The position numbers and the translations under genes were made by a program. Below are positions 1-13,400 of a DNA stretch of 64,000 bases, in pieces; position 1 is the first letter of the stretch; the number at the start of each line of letters is the position of its first letter. The DNA comes from Kudoa neothunni (Eukaryota > Cnidaria): the NCBI GenBank assembly GCA_964304625.1, contig OZ199839.1:11284001-11348000 (forward strand), read 5' to 3'. The notes beneath the pieces are model-generated. The model did not search any database. It was not told the DNA's origin and worked only from the letters and a program-made list of their open reading frames with translations.

Positions 1-1874
1 CGTAATTTTTGTGACGCCACATATTTTGGTTAATTCATATGATTTATTCCTACAAATTTTCGAAATATTGTTAGCCATATATAATTATTCATGTTTCTAA
101 TTGTAAATCTAAAAAAAACAGTTATTAAACTTGAGCATAAAAAAATATGACAATTTTATATTTACGGATGAATTAATATTAGTCTACCTTTTAAAATATC
201 TTAAAGAGGAACTAAATCCCAAATCTATCAAAATTAGATAAATTCTATAATAAACTCGCTATCGCTCCCGCCGACCGAATGGAACATCATGGGGCAAGAT
301 CTGGCCTATGGGTCATGCTATGCCTACCGCTCTTCAGGATCGTTCTAGAAAATCTTGGAAGGGTCTAAAACGCTGAAAAGATTTTGATGTCAAAGACAAT
401 GTTAAAATTTATTTATTATGTCAAATTATTAATGTTATAATATAATTATTTATTCTGAGGTCAAAAATGACCCTAAACTCATTTAACCCTAGGAAGACGG
501 AACTCGAAAAACTTATGCGTGTGCCAAAGGGGGTACCTAAGGTGTCCAGAGATTTTTCAACTTAATTCGCTCGCAGTAATAAAAAATTTGTTTTATGTAG
601 TTATTACTTAATTTAAAACAAAAGTAACTGCCCACTATGTAAAAATACTTAACCAGCTAGAAAAAAATACAAGAAATTCGTAGCCGTCACTTTAAGAAAA
701 AAGCGAGAATAATCAAGAAATTCCTCAAAAATATATGTTAACTTGTATGAAGCTATAAACTAATTATTGGAAAACTCAAGGTAGATTTTCAAGTGAATTT
801 GTCATATGAAAGGAACAACCGACAAAACCGCCACATCAAAGATATCCGAATGTTTTCATTAATCTCATTTTGCGATTGCGGTATTAAAAGGTAGGAATAT
901 TTCTTTCCCATTAAACAACTACTTTTTCTATTATAATTTTTATTCTATGGTATGAATCATTGCTGATATAAAAAGAAAAACCCAGTTGGGACAAAATTAA
1001 TTATTAATGTACCCGTATTTTCAAAATTAATATACTACCAAGAGCACTCGTGTCTTACAATAATCTCAGGGTAATCTCAAAGCTTGTCAGGTTCTTCCGA
1101 TAGAAAATAAAATCAAAACTTAGTCATACTCTTATTGCTTTTATTCTTTTGAAAATTAATTTTTAGTTAAACTTAAATAAATATAATAGATTCAAAGGCC
1201 TTTAAACACTAAGTACCTTTGGTTGGGGTTTGAAAAATAGTCTATTATTTTATATCCATAAGAAAACCATTGTTTATCGGTTTAATTTAAAGTTTATTTG
1301 ATATTAAAGGATTACATTGAAAATTCTAGAGAAAATAAAAAGGCAAAGGTAGTAATTTCGAAAAATAAAATAATTAGGCTTCTTAAAATACCCCGTAAGC
1401 CCCGTAGGGGTTAAAGGTGAATTTAAGTTAATACGTGAATAAAAACGGAATGGGATCTAACATAATAACAATATCTTATCACATAAAATGACATATATAG
1501 AGGTGAATGTACTACGATAAATTTGAATTTTTAATGCTGATCAATATAGCTTTTAAGAAGTGAACTTTTTTCTGGGGTCATTTTTACCCCAAACTCAGTA
1601 TGAGTGTAAATGGATAAATATTTTGATTTTCGAGCCTATATTTAATGTTGCAGCTCCGGAAGTAGGAAAATTTTATCAGCCATCAATAATTGGCTCTTAC
1701 GGTCATATCGGTTGCCGACTCCTGATTTGACGTTTACTTTGGTCCCAAACGTAGTTACTAAATATTTAAATCAAATGATATTGACGGGATAAAAATATAA
1801 GAAAGCAAGTAGATGGAATTAGGTGACACCGAGATTATGAATCGCTGATTTTAATTTCTCGTGAAATTATAATA
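1..1874. other. gene-free AT-rich stretch with two piggyBac-like repeat ends
   Basis: I see no exon-like reading frame here. Two related short segments lie in direct orientation near 451-491 and 1566-1602. Each has a self-complementary core of the type GGGGTCA..TGACCCC followed by AAACTCA. The same kind of core occurs at the ends of the piggyBac-like debris at 12.0, 34.2, 34.9 and 55.7 kb, so these are probably old transposon termini. Confidence 0.4.
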
Positions 1875-2702
1875 CTGTCAATGACCGGTTTTACGTACTT
1901 TTCACGCACGCATTATAGAAATTTATTAAATAACATAATTAAAATGCGCGAATTCAGGTAAAAACGTTAAATCTTTTTTAAATGAAAGCACAGTCGTCAA
2001 TCGGGTTTAAACAATCCCTTCGGGATCGCATATATATGTGTGTGAAATTGGTAACGTCCAGTTTTACACATTTATTATCGCGCGTGTACAATAATATACA
2101 TAGCTATTTAATGCAATTGAATTGCATACATTTAAAAAACAAATAATTTTTTTTCACTTAGAAATTAAATATTTAGTTGTTTTGGTCATCCAAAATTCTT
2201 CCAAATATTTGAAATAAAGCTTTCACCATTGCAATCAAGATCGGTCGAACTTTTTTGTCAAATTTGGATAGTTTTTTAAACTCATTTTAATAAATTCGCA
2301 AATAAATACAATAATCGATTTGTGTTCAATCATTTTAAAAGATTTTATTTGTGGTTTTTAAGCAGTCATAGGGGTTGGATACGGAGGATATGCCTGGTGT
2401 TTCATAATAACATAATTGACTACTTTGGGGAAATATTATTGACGTATCTTATTATTTCATGTTTTGATATTATTTTTTTTAATTCTTTCGAACATTAAAC
2501 AAAATTCATCTATTTTTTTCAAAAACGTTCCAAAAAAATGAGTAAACTGTTGGGTCACGTGGTCAACAATCTAGAAATTTTGCAATCTCATTATATTATT
2601 TAGATCCAAATTCTTTAATAAAAAAATAATATATATTGATTGTATATTTGATTGTTCAAATTGTTTTTCTTTTAAAATGTGCGTAAAATTTGTCACTGAC
2701 TG
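1875..2702. mobile_element. mariner-type MITE, copy A
   Basis: A non-autonomous element of about 0.83 kb flanked by TA on both sides. The left end reads CTGTCAATGACCGG and the right end, on the other strand, CAGTCAGTGAC; both lead into a TTTTACG(C/T)AC segment. There is no transposase. An internal segment near 2036-2135 (GAAATTGGTAACGTC onward) matches, in reverse orientation, the segment at 18770-18880 inside copy B, so the two belong to one family. TA flanks and CAGT-type ends suggest Tc1/mariner mobilisation; this is inferred. Confidence 0.55.
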
Positions 2703-3108
2703 TATAATAATTAATTGGAGTAGAGAATTATTAAATTATCTCAATGCCCAATAAATAGACGTACGCATATACGTTAATTTTTAAGTTTACAAATTTTTAT
2801 AAACAAAAAGTAATATATAATAGCTATAAATTAGTCTTATTAAAATAAAACTTCCTTCACCATACTAACTAATATTTTACGCATAAAAAAATAATTATTA
2901 TATAGAAAGAAACCTCACAATAAATATAAACACGAAATAATTTAAAGAATTCAAATATCGAATGTCAAAAATTTCCAGTCATTCCTCAGTGAATTATTTT
3001 TTGTTTATCAAATTATTCATCATGATGAAAACAATATTGATAACTGAGCGGTTATGAAAATCAAATAATATTGAGAGATTGGTTGTTTTTCTAATCACTG
3101 TGAAATTT

Positions 3109-4830
3109 TCAAGTTGCTCTATTACAGTATTCGTCGAAAAGATGTTGATCGATAGCAAACTTCTCAAAACAAGATTTAAAGGAATCCCAAGTGCATAAAT
3201 TCGAAGATATTCCTTGATTTATGTTGGATTTAGACGTCACAGAACAACATTCCATTGGCGTTGCTATTTCGTTCACATAAAGTGATATATATTTCTACAA
3301 CCGAATGAGAACTTTTCAATGCTAGTAAGTTAATTAATTAATTACCTGTTGAGTTACTTTGTGTTTCAACATAAGGAAAATGACATTGTTGTTCATTGGC
3401 GCGATTTTACCGTATCTTCTAAGTCGTTGAACATGGAGGGATTTATCGATAGAGCTTACATTCATTGGAAAATCAATGTATATTTCGCCATTACCATTGA
3501 GCTGATTCATGTAAGAAGGTATAGCTTTCAGCAATCCCTATCATAGGTTGCAATAATTTAGGGTACCACATACAATCGCATGGTAGAATACAATCAACGG
3601 GAGGGTGGTTTCAGCGTGGGCAAAATCAGCATAAAAATTAATGTAATGTTCATCTTTGTTGTTAGCTGCTTGGCTCATCCGTTTGTAGATATGCCCAAAT
3701 AGAGGGACAGACATTATGGAGTTGGATTGAAACGAATGACCCAGTTTGTAATCAGATAAAACGTCGAACAAAAATTCCATCAACAACAGATCGTTACGAG
3801 AAAATAATTTACAAAACGGACTTTTCTGAGGATTTCGATCAAATAACAACACTTGAAATCGACATATATCATACAGCGAACGAATATTTGTCATAGTTAA
3901 ATTGATTGTTTTATCGTATGTGTGTGGACTATTCAGGCGAGATCTGATGCGGTAGATCATCTCTTGATATGCTTCACTTTGATTAAATTGTTTTTCCACA
4001 TTAGTGAGAATTTCTTTGTGTGATTGGTACGCATTACAATAGTTAAAAAATTTCAATTGTTTTCCATCGTTACAACTTCCATCAATGGTCATGTCGATGC
4101 CGAGGAAATTGCTGTAAAATCCTTGTTGAAATAATGCCATACTCTGTTTGCATCTTTGTGCACAGGTGGTACTGAAATGTAGATGATTTGATAGTGGAGA
4201 TTTATCGTGATGGGTTGAGTTTTGTAGCGTGTCTTTCAGCAACTGTCCTATATCAATAAATTTTATTGTATTAAATGCCGCTTCAAGATGGCTAATTGTT
4301 CTAGTGATTTTTAATAAAAAATACGTTTCTGTTATTTACACAATATCATCTTTAATTAACCCACATACCATTGATGACAATTAATAAATAGACGAATATG
4401 GAAAATTATAAATTTTTCAACAACTTTCTAAATATTCAATAAGTTAACTACCTATTCGTTTCCCAAAGAGATACTGATCCACAAACCCAGGATAAGCTAA
4501 TTCACTTGTAGCCCCGTTTTTAACGAATTGGTCAATGTCAATTAAGCTAGCTAATGGGTGTTTTAGGTGCGACAACAGGTCACTTAGTTGTCTCATGTAT
4601 CCGATAGTTTTGCTGCCTGGATACCGTGCCCCATGTCTACTCAACAAATACACCATCTCAACTTGATAACCAGCTGGAAGATGGATTTGTTGAGGAACTT
4701 TTGATTGAATATCCTTTAACTTTCTATAAGAACTCTTGGTGCCGTAGAATATATCATTAAATTGATGATCAACCGATCCTCTCACACCCAGCACATAATT
4801 TAGTAAAATTGTTAAACAAATCCACATCAT
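3109..4830 (-). CDS. MINPP1: multiple inositol polyphosphate phosphatase (histidine acid phosphatase family)
   Basis: Four exons on the minus strand: 4830-4452, 4247-3574, 3537-3346 and 3294-3109. Introns are 204, 36 and 51 nt, all GT-AG and in phase. The protein of about 475 residues starts with a hydrophobic signal peptide (MMWICLTILL...). It has the catalytic RHGARYPG loop near residue 60, the second-arginine region AQRCKQSM, and the proton-donor motif FAHAETTLPL near residue 345. The C-terminal region (RYGKIAPMNNNVIFLM, then WDSFKSCF) also lines up with vertebrate MINPP1. The family removes phosphates from InsP6 and lower inositol phosphates, in the ER lumen or secreted. There is no SDEL-type retention signal; the chain ends CNRAT. 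Exon phases join cleanly with no frame breaks, so the gene looks intact. Confidence 0.9.
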
Positions 4831-6747
4831 TGATCCCTAAATTTGATAGTTGTCAAAAAATTATTATCCCCAAACATGAAACTACTGTACTTAGTAACCG
4901 ATCTGCAATTATACCAAATCACACCACCAATTTAATGAATAATTAATAAATGTTGGATAATCCTATTAAATGTTAGATTCAAACCAACAAGATTTTAATA
5001 CAAATAGATCGAAAAATAAATTTCTCATCAGTATGATAACTATTAATATTGTCGTCAAGTCGTTTCTGTCATGTTTAGAGAATAATTATACTTGTTTATC
5101 GCAATTTCCTTCCTCTCTAATATCCTTAAGTTTATAGGATTAGCAGTTCTCTTTATTCTTTTATTATCGTGTATGATTTATTGTCAAACATGAAAGTATT
5201 CGCTTGTTCCGATCAATTCATAAATAACTCTTTTTTCACACCTCGTCATAATAACACGAGAAATGATTAAATTTGGATTATTTTAAGGCGTCATAAATCA
5301 GATAACATTGTGTTTTGTTGGATTGGACCAACTAAATCTTGGATATAATACGCAGTAAGGTTATTACCCTTATATATAAAGGATTAAGATGGCGGCCGAC
5401 ATCTTAGTTCGATCGGTTAAGTTGAGCAAATGTACAAACCGTTTAACCTTAGCACCTTTATATGTTGGAACATAAAGTTATCATTATTTATTGATTTCAG
5501 ATATATCATGAAAGTTTAATTTATGATTTTATTGTTTTCTCATTATTGATATATGATTTGGGGTATAATTTGAATAGATTATTCCCTCATTATACGAATA
5601 TGTTTTTAAATCGTTAGTGTTGTTCTGATAGCCATTTTTTCGTTTATACGTGTCAAGCTCCTAATTATATCATCGTCATCATCATCATCATCATCGAATT
5701 ATAACATATAATTAATCTGTTTCCAAGTACTAATAATTCCAGGATATTGATGTTGTATTTTTTTAATGGAATTTAATAACAAAGAGTTGATAAGCTTAGT
5801 TATGTCTTACTTGTGGATATAACAATAAAATAAAACGTGATATTGGATACTTTAGAAAAGATTTTACATCTGTAATAGAATAAATTCTAATAGAGAAATT
5901 AAAAAGGAGGTTAATTCATTTTTGTATATTTATAACAAACCAACAACGTGGCTTGGTCGTTAACAGCAGTTGTCTCGGATGTCCCGTCTGTTGTAGGAGT
6001 GTCGATTGCTTGTTGAAGCTTCGCCTACTATTTCCGTCGACACAGGCCAAAATGTAATAAAATATGAACGTATAGTAATGTGAAGAAATATATTAATAGA
6101 AGTATTGGTTTTTATTATTGCAAAAGTTTGTTTAATAAGTTAATTTAATAATAATTAAATCTTTTCTATTATAATATATTCGAACCGACTGTTTAGTTAC
6201 ACGTAAGAAGAAGATAATTAATAAAATTTTTTTAATAAAAGATAAATAATTTAGATTAATCATTAAAATATGGCGAATTCTATAATAACTTTAGTTTTGA
6301 TCGCTCTTATTCATAAACATAATTTTTACCGTAATGAACTACATTAGCAGAGATATGACCAAAAATTAATTTTTTAAGCAAATTTACCACGTAAGCGGGA
6401 ACAATAAAAACTTATAAATCGTCATTCAGAATGTTTAATTAGTAAATATTGAAAAAAACATTCATAATAAAATTAAAAAAATATGTTGTTTATTTAAAAA
6501 TGAATTGTTTTTTTAATTCCGCTACATAGATAAACCCAGCGCCTTCCGAAACTAAATTATTCCTTCCCAAGAGGTTATCATATATTTCAAAATAGCCTAC
6601 TGAAATAGATAACTTTGGCTAGTCAATAGATGAATATTTTTTGGGATTCAGAAAACACCATATTCGCCAACAACGTATGAGATATGGATTGAGGTTGAGT
6701 AGGGTAGAAATTCACCATTAACCTTCTAAATCACTTGAAAATTTACG
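4831..6747. other. gene-free stretch with one GC-richer island
   Basis: Mostly AT-rich DNA. At 5386-5405 there is a near-perfect 20-bp palindrome around CGGCCG. A simple ATC/TCA repeat lies at 5671-5696. A GC-richer, exon-like island lies at about 5945-6055; it is open on both strands, with no family recognised. Confidence 0.3.
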
Positions 6748-8821
6748 CCCTCCGAGTAAATTTAGGGCATTTTTCACCGAATATTTTTTTGGATCAAACA
6801 ATTTAGAATATAAAAATAATTATTTTTGAAAACTTTGAAAATTTTATATCGATTAAATTTGAAATTATAGACCAACATTTCTAGCTAAGCTTGCATGAAC
6901 GTACGTGCGCACAAATCAAAATTTATCGTCTGGTGTAGAATGTGTTGGCAATACATTTACAAGATTCTATTTTCTAATTTAGGAAAGCTTTTAAGTAGCA
7001 TTAGAATTATTTTATTAAATATAAGAACAAAATAATAATAATAAAGACAACATTGACAAAGTTATCCGTTAAAACAATTAAAACAAACATGATTGGAATG
7101 GAATTTGCAGAAAGATGAAGCACGAATATCGCATTTTATTTTGGTGCTTCTGTCATATTTCCTATCGTAAAATCGACATATCCCATAACTAATTTGTATA
7201 GTTATAACAGAGAAGTCTTCACTAGCTATCATATTTTGTTTCCGCCTCAAAGGTAGTCGATGCGTCAATTGGGTTGCCATCCTTTTCAAAAATTCCCTCC
7301 TGAGTAATTTTGAAGAAAGTAGGAAATTTTTGTATATATAAAACGTATTAATCAGACTGATATCAACCATGTTAAAGAAAACAATTAACTGCCAACGAAA
7401 AGTTATTCGTCTAACATTTATTGCTGCCAGTAATCTGGGAATCGTATCGACTCCATGTCATACTGCATTATAATGCATTATGACATCGGGTTTAAATGGC
7501 TCTTCTTTTGATATTTGGGTGTTTATTGAGGAGAAACAAAGCATATAAACAAGGCTATCTCTCCGAGGCAGATATCTTAATATCATGTTTTTGTTATTAA
7601 AAACAAAAAGAGATGAATGAAGAGGAGTCGTTCTATTTGGTCTCAAATATGGCGGTATCTCCCTCCTATTTGAATACATCTTTCGAACAATCTTAGTTTT
7701 TTTTTGTAACAATTCATCTGATAATTCAATTGACGTGAAAAAATTATCGCCTACTACATTTCGACGAGAACGTTCAAATGGTTCGGCTAATTTTAAAGCA
7801 ATATTCCACCCAACATTTACAGTCCTTGTATCATTTCGAGATCGCTTCCCCAAATAGCCAATCGCGTTGCAAACAAATGTTAACGTTGGGTCAATTATTG
7901 AAAAAAACTTAAGGCAATGTTTTGAAAGCATTTTTGTCATATATTGTTTGAATTTACAACGACTTCTAAAAGCCACTAGTTGCTCGTCGATGCAAAAATT
8001 CTCGAAAGGTCGAAAACTCTGGATAAGCGAGTCAACCCGGATATCCCTGAGTTCACGAATGTGGCAAAATTTATCTAATGTTTTTCTTGTCTCTCGTGTT
8101 TCAAAATCGTCGAAATGAAGAGCTCTCTTGATTTGTCGGAATCTAATTAAAGAAAATAGATCACGATAAACTTGTCTTCCCTCTTCTAACCCAAACAATT
8201 CTTTGACTGGTTGTTGATTACCGTCAAATATCCCCATTAACAAGAAATATCGGATGAATCCATCGAATTTTACAGTATCTAATTGTTTCCAAGCATCACC
8301 CAAAAAATTTTTTTTGCTATATTAATTTGTATATTTTAAAATTAAATCAAATATTTCCTGGCGAAAAAACACTTTAAACGTGTCAATAATTTCATTTGCA
8401 TTCTACAAAACAAAAGGTGAAACACCAGTACGACTGGTCAAAATATTTTCGGCTGTCATTCTAGAAATCGAGGGTCTTTCAATTGTCCACAAGATTCCAT
8501 TCTTATCTATTAGAGAATCAGATGGATGATTGATTTCAACTTCCGAGTTATCTGATGACGTATCACGCAAACAGCAATGATCCATGTCTGAAGAATCAGT
8601 ATCGGAGCAGCTGCCGCTATATTCACTCGAGCTCATGCCCATTTTACCAATGACCGACTGACGCGTGCACACTGGAATATTCCCAGTAATATTTGTTGAT
8701 TTGAACAATAATTCGTCGACGTAAGTGTATCAAATATACCAGAAAAATATTATTTTTTATTCGGGACAATTTAGTCAAAAAAAATATTGGGTGGAAAAAT
8801 CTCCTAATTTTACTCGTAGGG
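6748..8821 (-). mobile_element. decayed piggyBac transposon
   Basis: Terminal inverted repeats of about 50 bp bound a 2.07-kb element. The left end reads CCCTCCGAGTAAATTTAGGG, and the right end read on the minus strand CCCTACGAGTAAAATTAGG. The match continues through a shared TTTTTC.AC..AATATTTTTTT segment. CCC starts and an approximate TTAA-like flank fit piggyBac. A single transposase-derived gene lies inside on the minus strand. The TIR core CCCTCCGAG recurs in the non-autonomous element at 54383-55957. Confidence 0.8.
7062..8642 (-). pseudogene. piggyBac transposase, broken by in-frame stops
   Basis: The reading starts at MGMSSSEYSGSC, with the acidic, serine-rich N-terminus typical of piggyBac transposases. 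It continues through GILWTIERPSISR, WKQLDTVKFDGFIRYFLLMG, FCIDEQLVAFRSRCKFKQY, VVGDNFFTS and RITFRWQLIVFFNMVDISLI, and ends in a C/H-rich tail resembling the piggyBac C-terminal zinc-binding domain. All segments stay in one frame. They are interrupted by three in-frame stops: two in the N-terminal third (between TGVSPFVL and LGDAWKQL) and one after VIMHYNAV. No frameshift is needed. The aspartates in DEQLV and GDNFF fit the first two catalytic positions. This is a recently decayed copy rather than a host gene. Confidence 0.88.
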
Positions 8822-9764
8822 TATTTTTGTATTATATTTAAATTTGTCAATCTAATCACTTTTTGCGCTAGCTATGTATTTTTGTTTTAACAAATGTTTC
8901 AGTAGAAAGAAATACAAAAATAAAATTAAGACTTAATTTTTAAACAAAAAAATGGAATTACTTGTTGAATCGTTAGTAAAACATAATAAAAAGAAGATAA
9001 AATTCAACCATTAGGTTGAACAGTTTATATATGCGTTATAATTTAGATTAAAAAATATTTAATTGAAGATTATAATCTAAATAAAATTTATTGATAAGTT
9101 ATATGGATTAATTATTAATGCTAATAATTTATTATAACGATTTTATTATATTTTAATCCATATTAAATATTCACTTATGATGCTATATTTAATTTTTTTA
9201 CTTCGTTTAGATATAATATAAACAAATATAGTTATTGCGAGTGAAATTACTTTCGTGATTTAAATTATTTTAACGACTCTCTATAATTGAATTTAATCAT
9301 ATTAAAATTATAACAATAACGGAAAATAAACAAAACTTGTTTTAATTATTACAGAGTAATTATTAGATAGTAAAAAATTAATTCTAATTATGTCTATGGA
9401 GTTAACTTCCTAGCGAAAAAATTTATATACATTGCAGCTATAATAAGAAGTAAAAATCCGAACGACATCGGTATGTTACCGCTGCGTAATAATAAAACTT
9501 TATTAGATTATAATTAGTAATCTTTATACTTCACTTATAACATACTTTGGAGAATATAAAATACTAATAGTTATAAAATTATAATAATAAGTTATGAGAT
9601 TTATGATAGCAAAACTTTGGTTGGCTTATAGTATATATTATAGTGTATATCGTTGTAATCTCGTTTAGATGTGTTTATGCTGGTGGTAGAAGCTAATATA
9701 CACAAAGCAATATAAAATTTATAATAATTTTTTCATATATTTTTTTATTTTAATCTATTTAGTT
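8822..9764. other. gene-free AT-rich stretch
   Basis: I see no coding exon, RNA gene or clear repeat here. It consists of low-complexity AT-rich sequence. Confidence 0.4.
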
Positions 9765-10445
9765 ATGGTTATCAAGGAATGCCACCCTCCAAATCTATGT
9801 GTCCTTGCTATACTTACCATCCAGTAGCCTATTTGATTCTACTAAAGTATTTCGTGTATTATCACTGTGATCATAATCACCATAAAGAATGCAGTTATTT
9901 CCAAAGCGTTTACTAATAAAGAACTATTGATTGATAGCTATCCATATCCACAGAAAATCTGTTCAGAATTTGCAAAATGTGAAGGGCATTTTAGTATTGA
10001 TTACAACTAATTTTTATGATAATTAATCCCAATAAAAGTTAAGAATTTTAAAATTCCAATATTTTGTTGGCCTTGTATCGTAATTAATACATTATATGAA
10101 TATAGTTTGATTTATTTTAAGAGTGTCCTCTACTTGGATTGTGTTGGTATAGAAACGCCAACTAATTCTATTATTCGTGATGTAAGGATTAAATGTTAAT
10201 GAAATAAAACCAACGCTCTATCGTAGATGCAAGAAAAATGTCATAAAGATTCATTCTCCAAATGTATGGGATCAAAATTTTGTAAAGGTTTCCAAACAAC
10301 CATGGATCATGGTATTTTATGTTATATTTTAATTATTTTCGTTTTTATTTCAAATAGAGTTAAAATATTTTAATTCAATCAAAATTTAGAGGAACTCGAT
10401 GATTATCACGCCATGATTTATGCAGGCTGAAAGAGATGATGGCAC
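9765..10445 (+). CDS. probable exons of an unrecognised cysteine-rich protein
   Basis: Several short open segments look like exons separated by short introns. One is around 9765-9830 (GYQGMPPSKSMCPCYTYHP). Another is at about 9887-10000 (KAFTNKELLIDSYPYP, then KICSEFAKCEGHF). A third, around 10122-10183, reads SVLYLDCVGIETPTNSIIRD before a canonical GTAAGG donor. A 45-nt-scale intron then leads to an exon near 10227-10313 reading MQEKCHKDSFSKCMGSKF, and next a short exon EELDDYHAMIYAG near 10390-10430. The cysteine content suggests an extracytoplasmic protein. I could not make every phase agree, the ends are undefined and no family is recognised. It could also be a decayed gene. Confidence 0.3.
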
Positions 10446-13400
10446 CACATCGCTAACTCATTATCATTAAGGGGAGAAAAAATAAATATCCTATTTTAAA
10501 AAAATACTAATACATACAATAAACATAAATATTTTGGCAATTATACAATAATTTACCTATTTGTTCGTTCTGATTGAATTTCTAAAATTCATAACCTATT
10601 CTTGGAAGCTATTGAATTTCTATATAATTACCTGATAAAATGATACATCCATTAGCATTAATGTTTCTATGAAAAATTGCCGAAAACGCGCATTTTAATC
10701 ACTTGAGAACAGTATGTTCATAGATTTTTCTACTAAAATTAATAATTCAATTTTTCTTGAGCATTCTTCTACTAAAGTGGGAAAGTCTGATATTTTAAAA
10801 AAATATTCCTTAAATATCACACGATAACAAATAACTTAAAAATATGAAGAGGGCAACGCATATTTATTTTCGATCTTCAATAATCGTTCATGGAAAATAT
10901 TCCCATGATCAATTTCTCGTATTAAATAAATTTTTGATATATTTATATTTACCTCCTTACCTATTCTATTATATATTTAATAAAAATATGTAAAATTATG
11001 CGTTGAATCTCGATTATATGAACGATTCGCTATTCAGAAATTTCTTTCCGGGTGATGAAATTCTCGTTTTAGACCTATCCATGTAGATGCGCTAATGTAA
11101 TTTTTATAAAGTAATGCTCTTTTTATTACATATAATAAGTATATAATATATTTTCAATAATTATTTCATGCTCTAAAGATAAAATTACGAATTAAGTCAT
11201 GGTGTTTTCGAATGAATTCCTCAGTCCATTCAATAGCAATATTGACAAATCTAACCACATAATATTAACTAATTAAAGTTCAAGGAGAGTGAAAATGAAA
11301 TAAACTTCTTGAATTTATTAATGCATTTTATATTTGATGTTTGAATGCAAAACATCAGTCGTCTTAATCTCGCATGAGCGATTTTGATTTGAATTGTTTT
11401 TTTTGTTTCAATTGAAAATTAAAACATATAAATATAAAATGAGTATGTAACAAAATTTTTAATATAATGTTTTAGTTTATATATTTTTATAATGTGAATT
11501 GATCTTAATATGGAGTACATAATTTAAATTAAAAGGAGGGTAACAACTAATTTATGATTTTTTAATTAAGTTTGCATACAAAACGTCTATCAAAACAACT
11601 TTGTGGAATTCAAAAACATTTTAATACACTGTCTAAAACGGTATATATTATCAACTAAAAATTTAATTTGAAACATACGTTATGTGTGATTGTTTGACAT
11701 CAATATATTAAATCTGCCAATTTGTTTCTGTATAAAAATGAATACACAACAACATACTGGTTTTACATTTATATAAATAGAAAAGAATGTGCTGAAAACG
11801 CAAACTGAGGAAAAGTCAAATTCATCGAATTACTTAGTTGTTTACCAGACTTATTTTATATTTGATTGCACACGAATTGCGTAATTTATTCTTGGAGCAG
11901 ATTCAAATTACCTAGAGTCAGCGTATTAGGTACAAAACATTTTCGATCGTAAAATTGTTTCCTCAGTCACATTTATGAGACATGCAACCTCTATCCGGGA
12001 TGCCCTCCACTAGAAGAATGTTGGCTAACCCTCTAACGATATTGAGGTCGAATCGACCCCCAGTTTAGTTGAACACCGTATAATTTTTTCTTCCTTAGTT
12101 CCAGTGTTCTTAAATTCAACATATTCTTTATAAATATATTTTTTTTGCACCTGAGGGAAAATTGGATAATTAAGGTTTTTTATGTAGTCAAAATTCAAAG
12201 GATACCCTCCAACGATAATTTGGGATCGATTCGACCCTATCTTTTTATTTCGTCATTTTATACATTAATTTCATTAAATTTATTATGTGAGATATTAAAA
12301 AGATTTACCGGCAGAATTCTAAGGAAAATCCAAATTAATCCTTGAACCAATCTTACACAACCTAATCGAACACTGCTCGTGCACACTTCCGGCTATTGAT
12401 TGCATTAGGTAATATAAAATAGTTTTTTTCTTCAATAGTAATTTAGTATCGGGAGAATGTCTACGGATTCTGAATTTAATTTTTTATTTCATAACGATGA
12501 GTCTTCTGGTAGTGAATGTGAGGATGTTTCTCGAAAAACTGATGACGACGATCTGGGAATATACGATACTTCATTGACTGGCAAATATGGATTAGTTTAG
12601 AATCTTACAAAAGAATCTACATCAAAAACACGCGCAAAAAATATTTTTTTAGCCCTCCCCACTGAGCTCAGCAATCTATACGACGTTGAGAGTAAAATCG
12701 ATTTTTGATTGGTGTTATTTGTGGATTGTGCGAACGCCATTTTTGCAGTTACCATTCAGGTTGATGTTACATTAAATGTTTCCAAATTGAAAAAAATTAA
12801 ACCAAGGGAAACAATATATTTCGTAAAGGCAGTTGCTATTACCACACTAGCGTATAGTCCCATGTCAGGGCTGTCTATTGCCACGAAAACGAATTTCTCC
12901 ATAACCATAGAATATTATATATCTCTGTTCAGATATTTTTTGAGAACTTTTTATACCATTAAAATTCTAATTTTCATATGAAAATTCATTCGCCTAATTT
13001 TTGGCATTTGCAGCATATAACCGCGTATTTTTCACACTTGTTGTAATAGTTACCTAGTTATTATTAAATATTTTATGATAAAATTATTTACTTAAAGAGT
13101 TAAAAAATAACTAATGGATATCTTAATCACAACGTCGACTTCGCAAGTCATAATTGGGATCATATAATCATTGATTGAACTTCGAATATCTTAAGATATT
13201 ACGATAAATAGAAAAAATTACGCACGGATGATTGACAGAAAACGAATAAGCTTTATTATAATTCATGAATTTATAATTCAATTATGTAGTTTATTATTTT
13301 CCCTTTTCTTCCTCTGTTTGCGGTCACTCTAAACCCCCTTAGTCATCATCTGCTTTAAACTTTTTAAAAAGTGTAAAATCCGCAAAAAATGTAGATACAC

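Noticed and set aside
5390-5476. A 28-codon frame starting MAADILVRSVKLS after a TATA-like run.
   Set aside because: It is too short, with no splice partner or family signal. It is kept only as a note on the palindrome.
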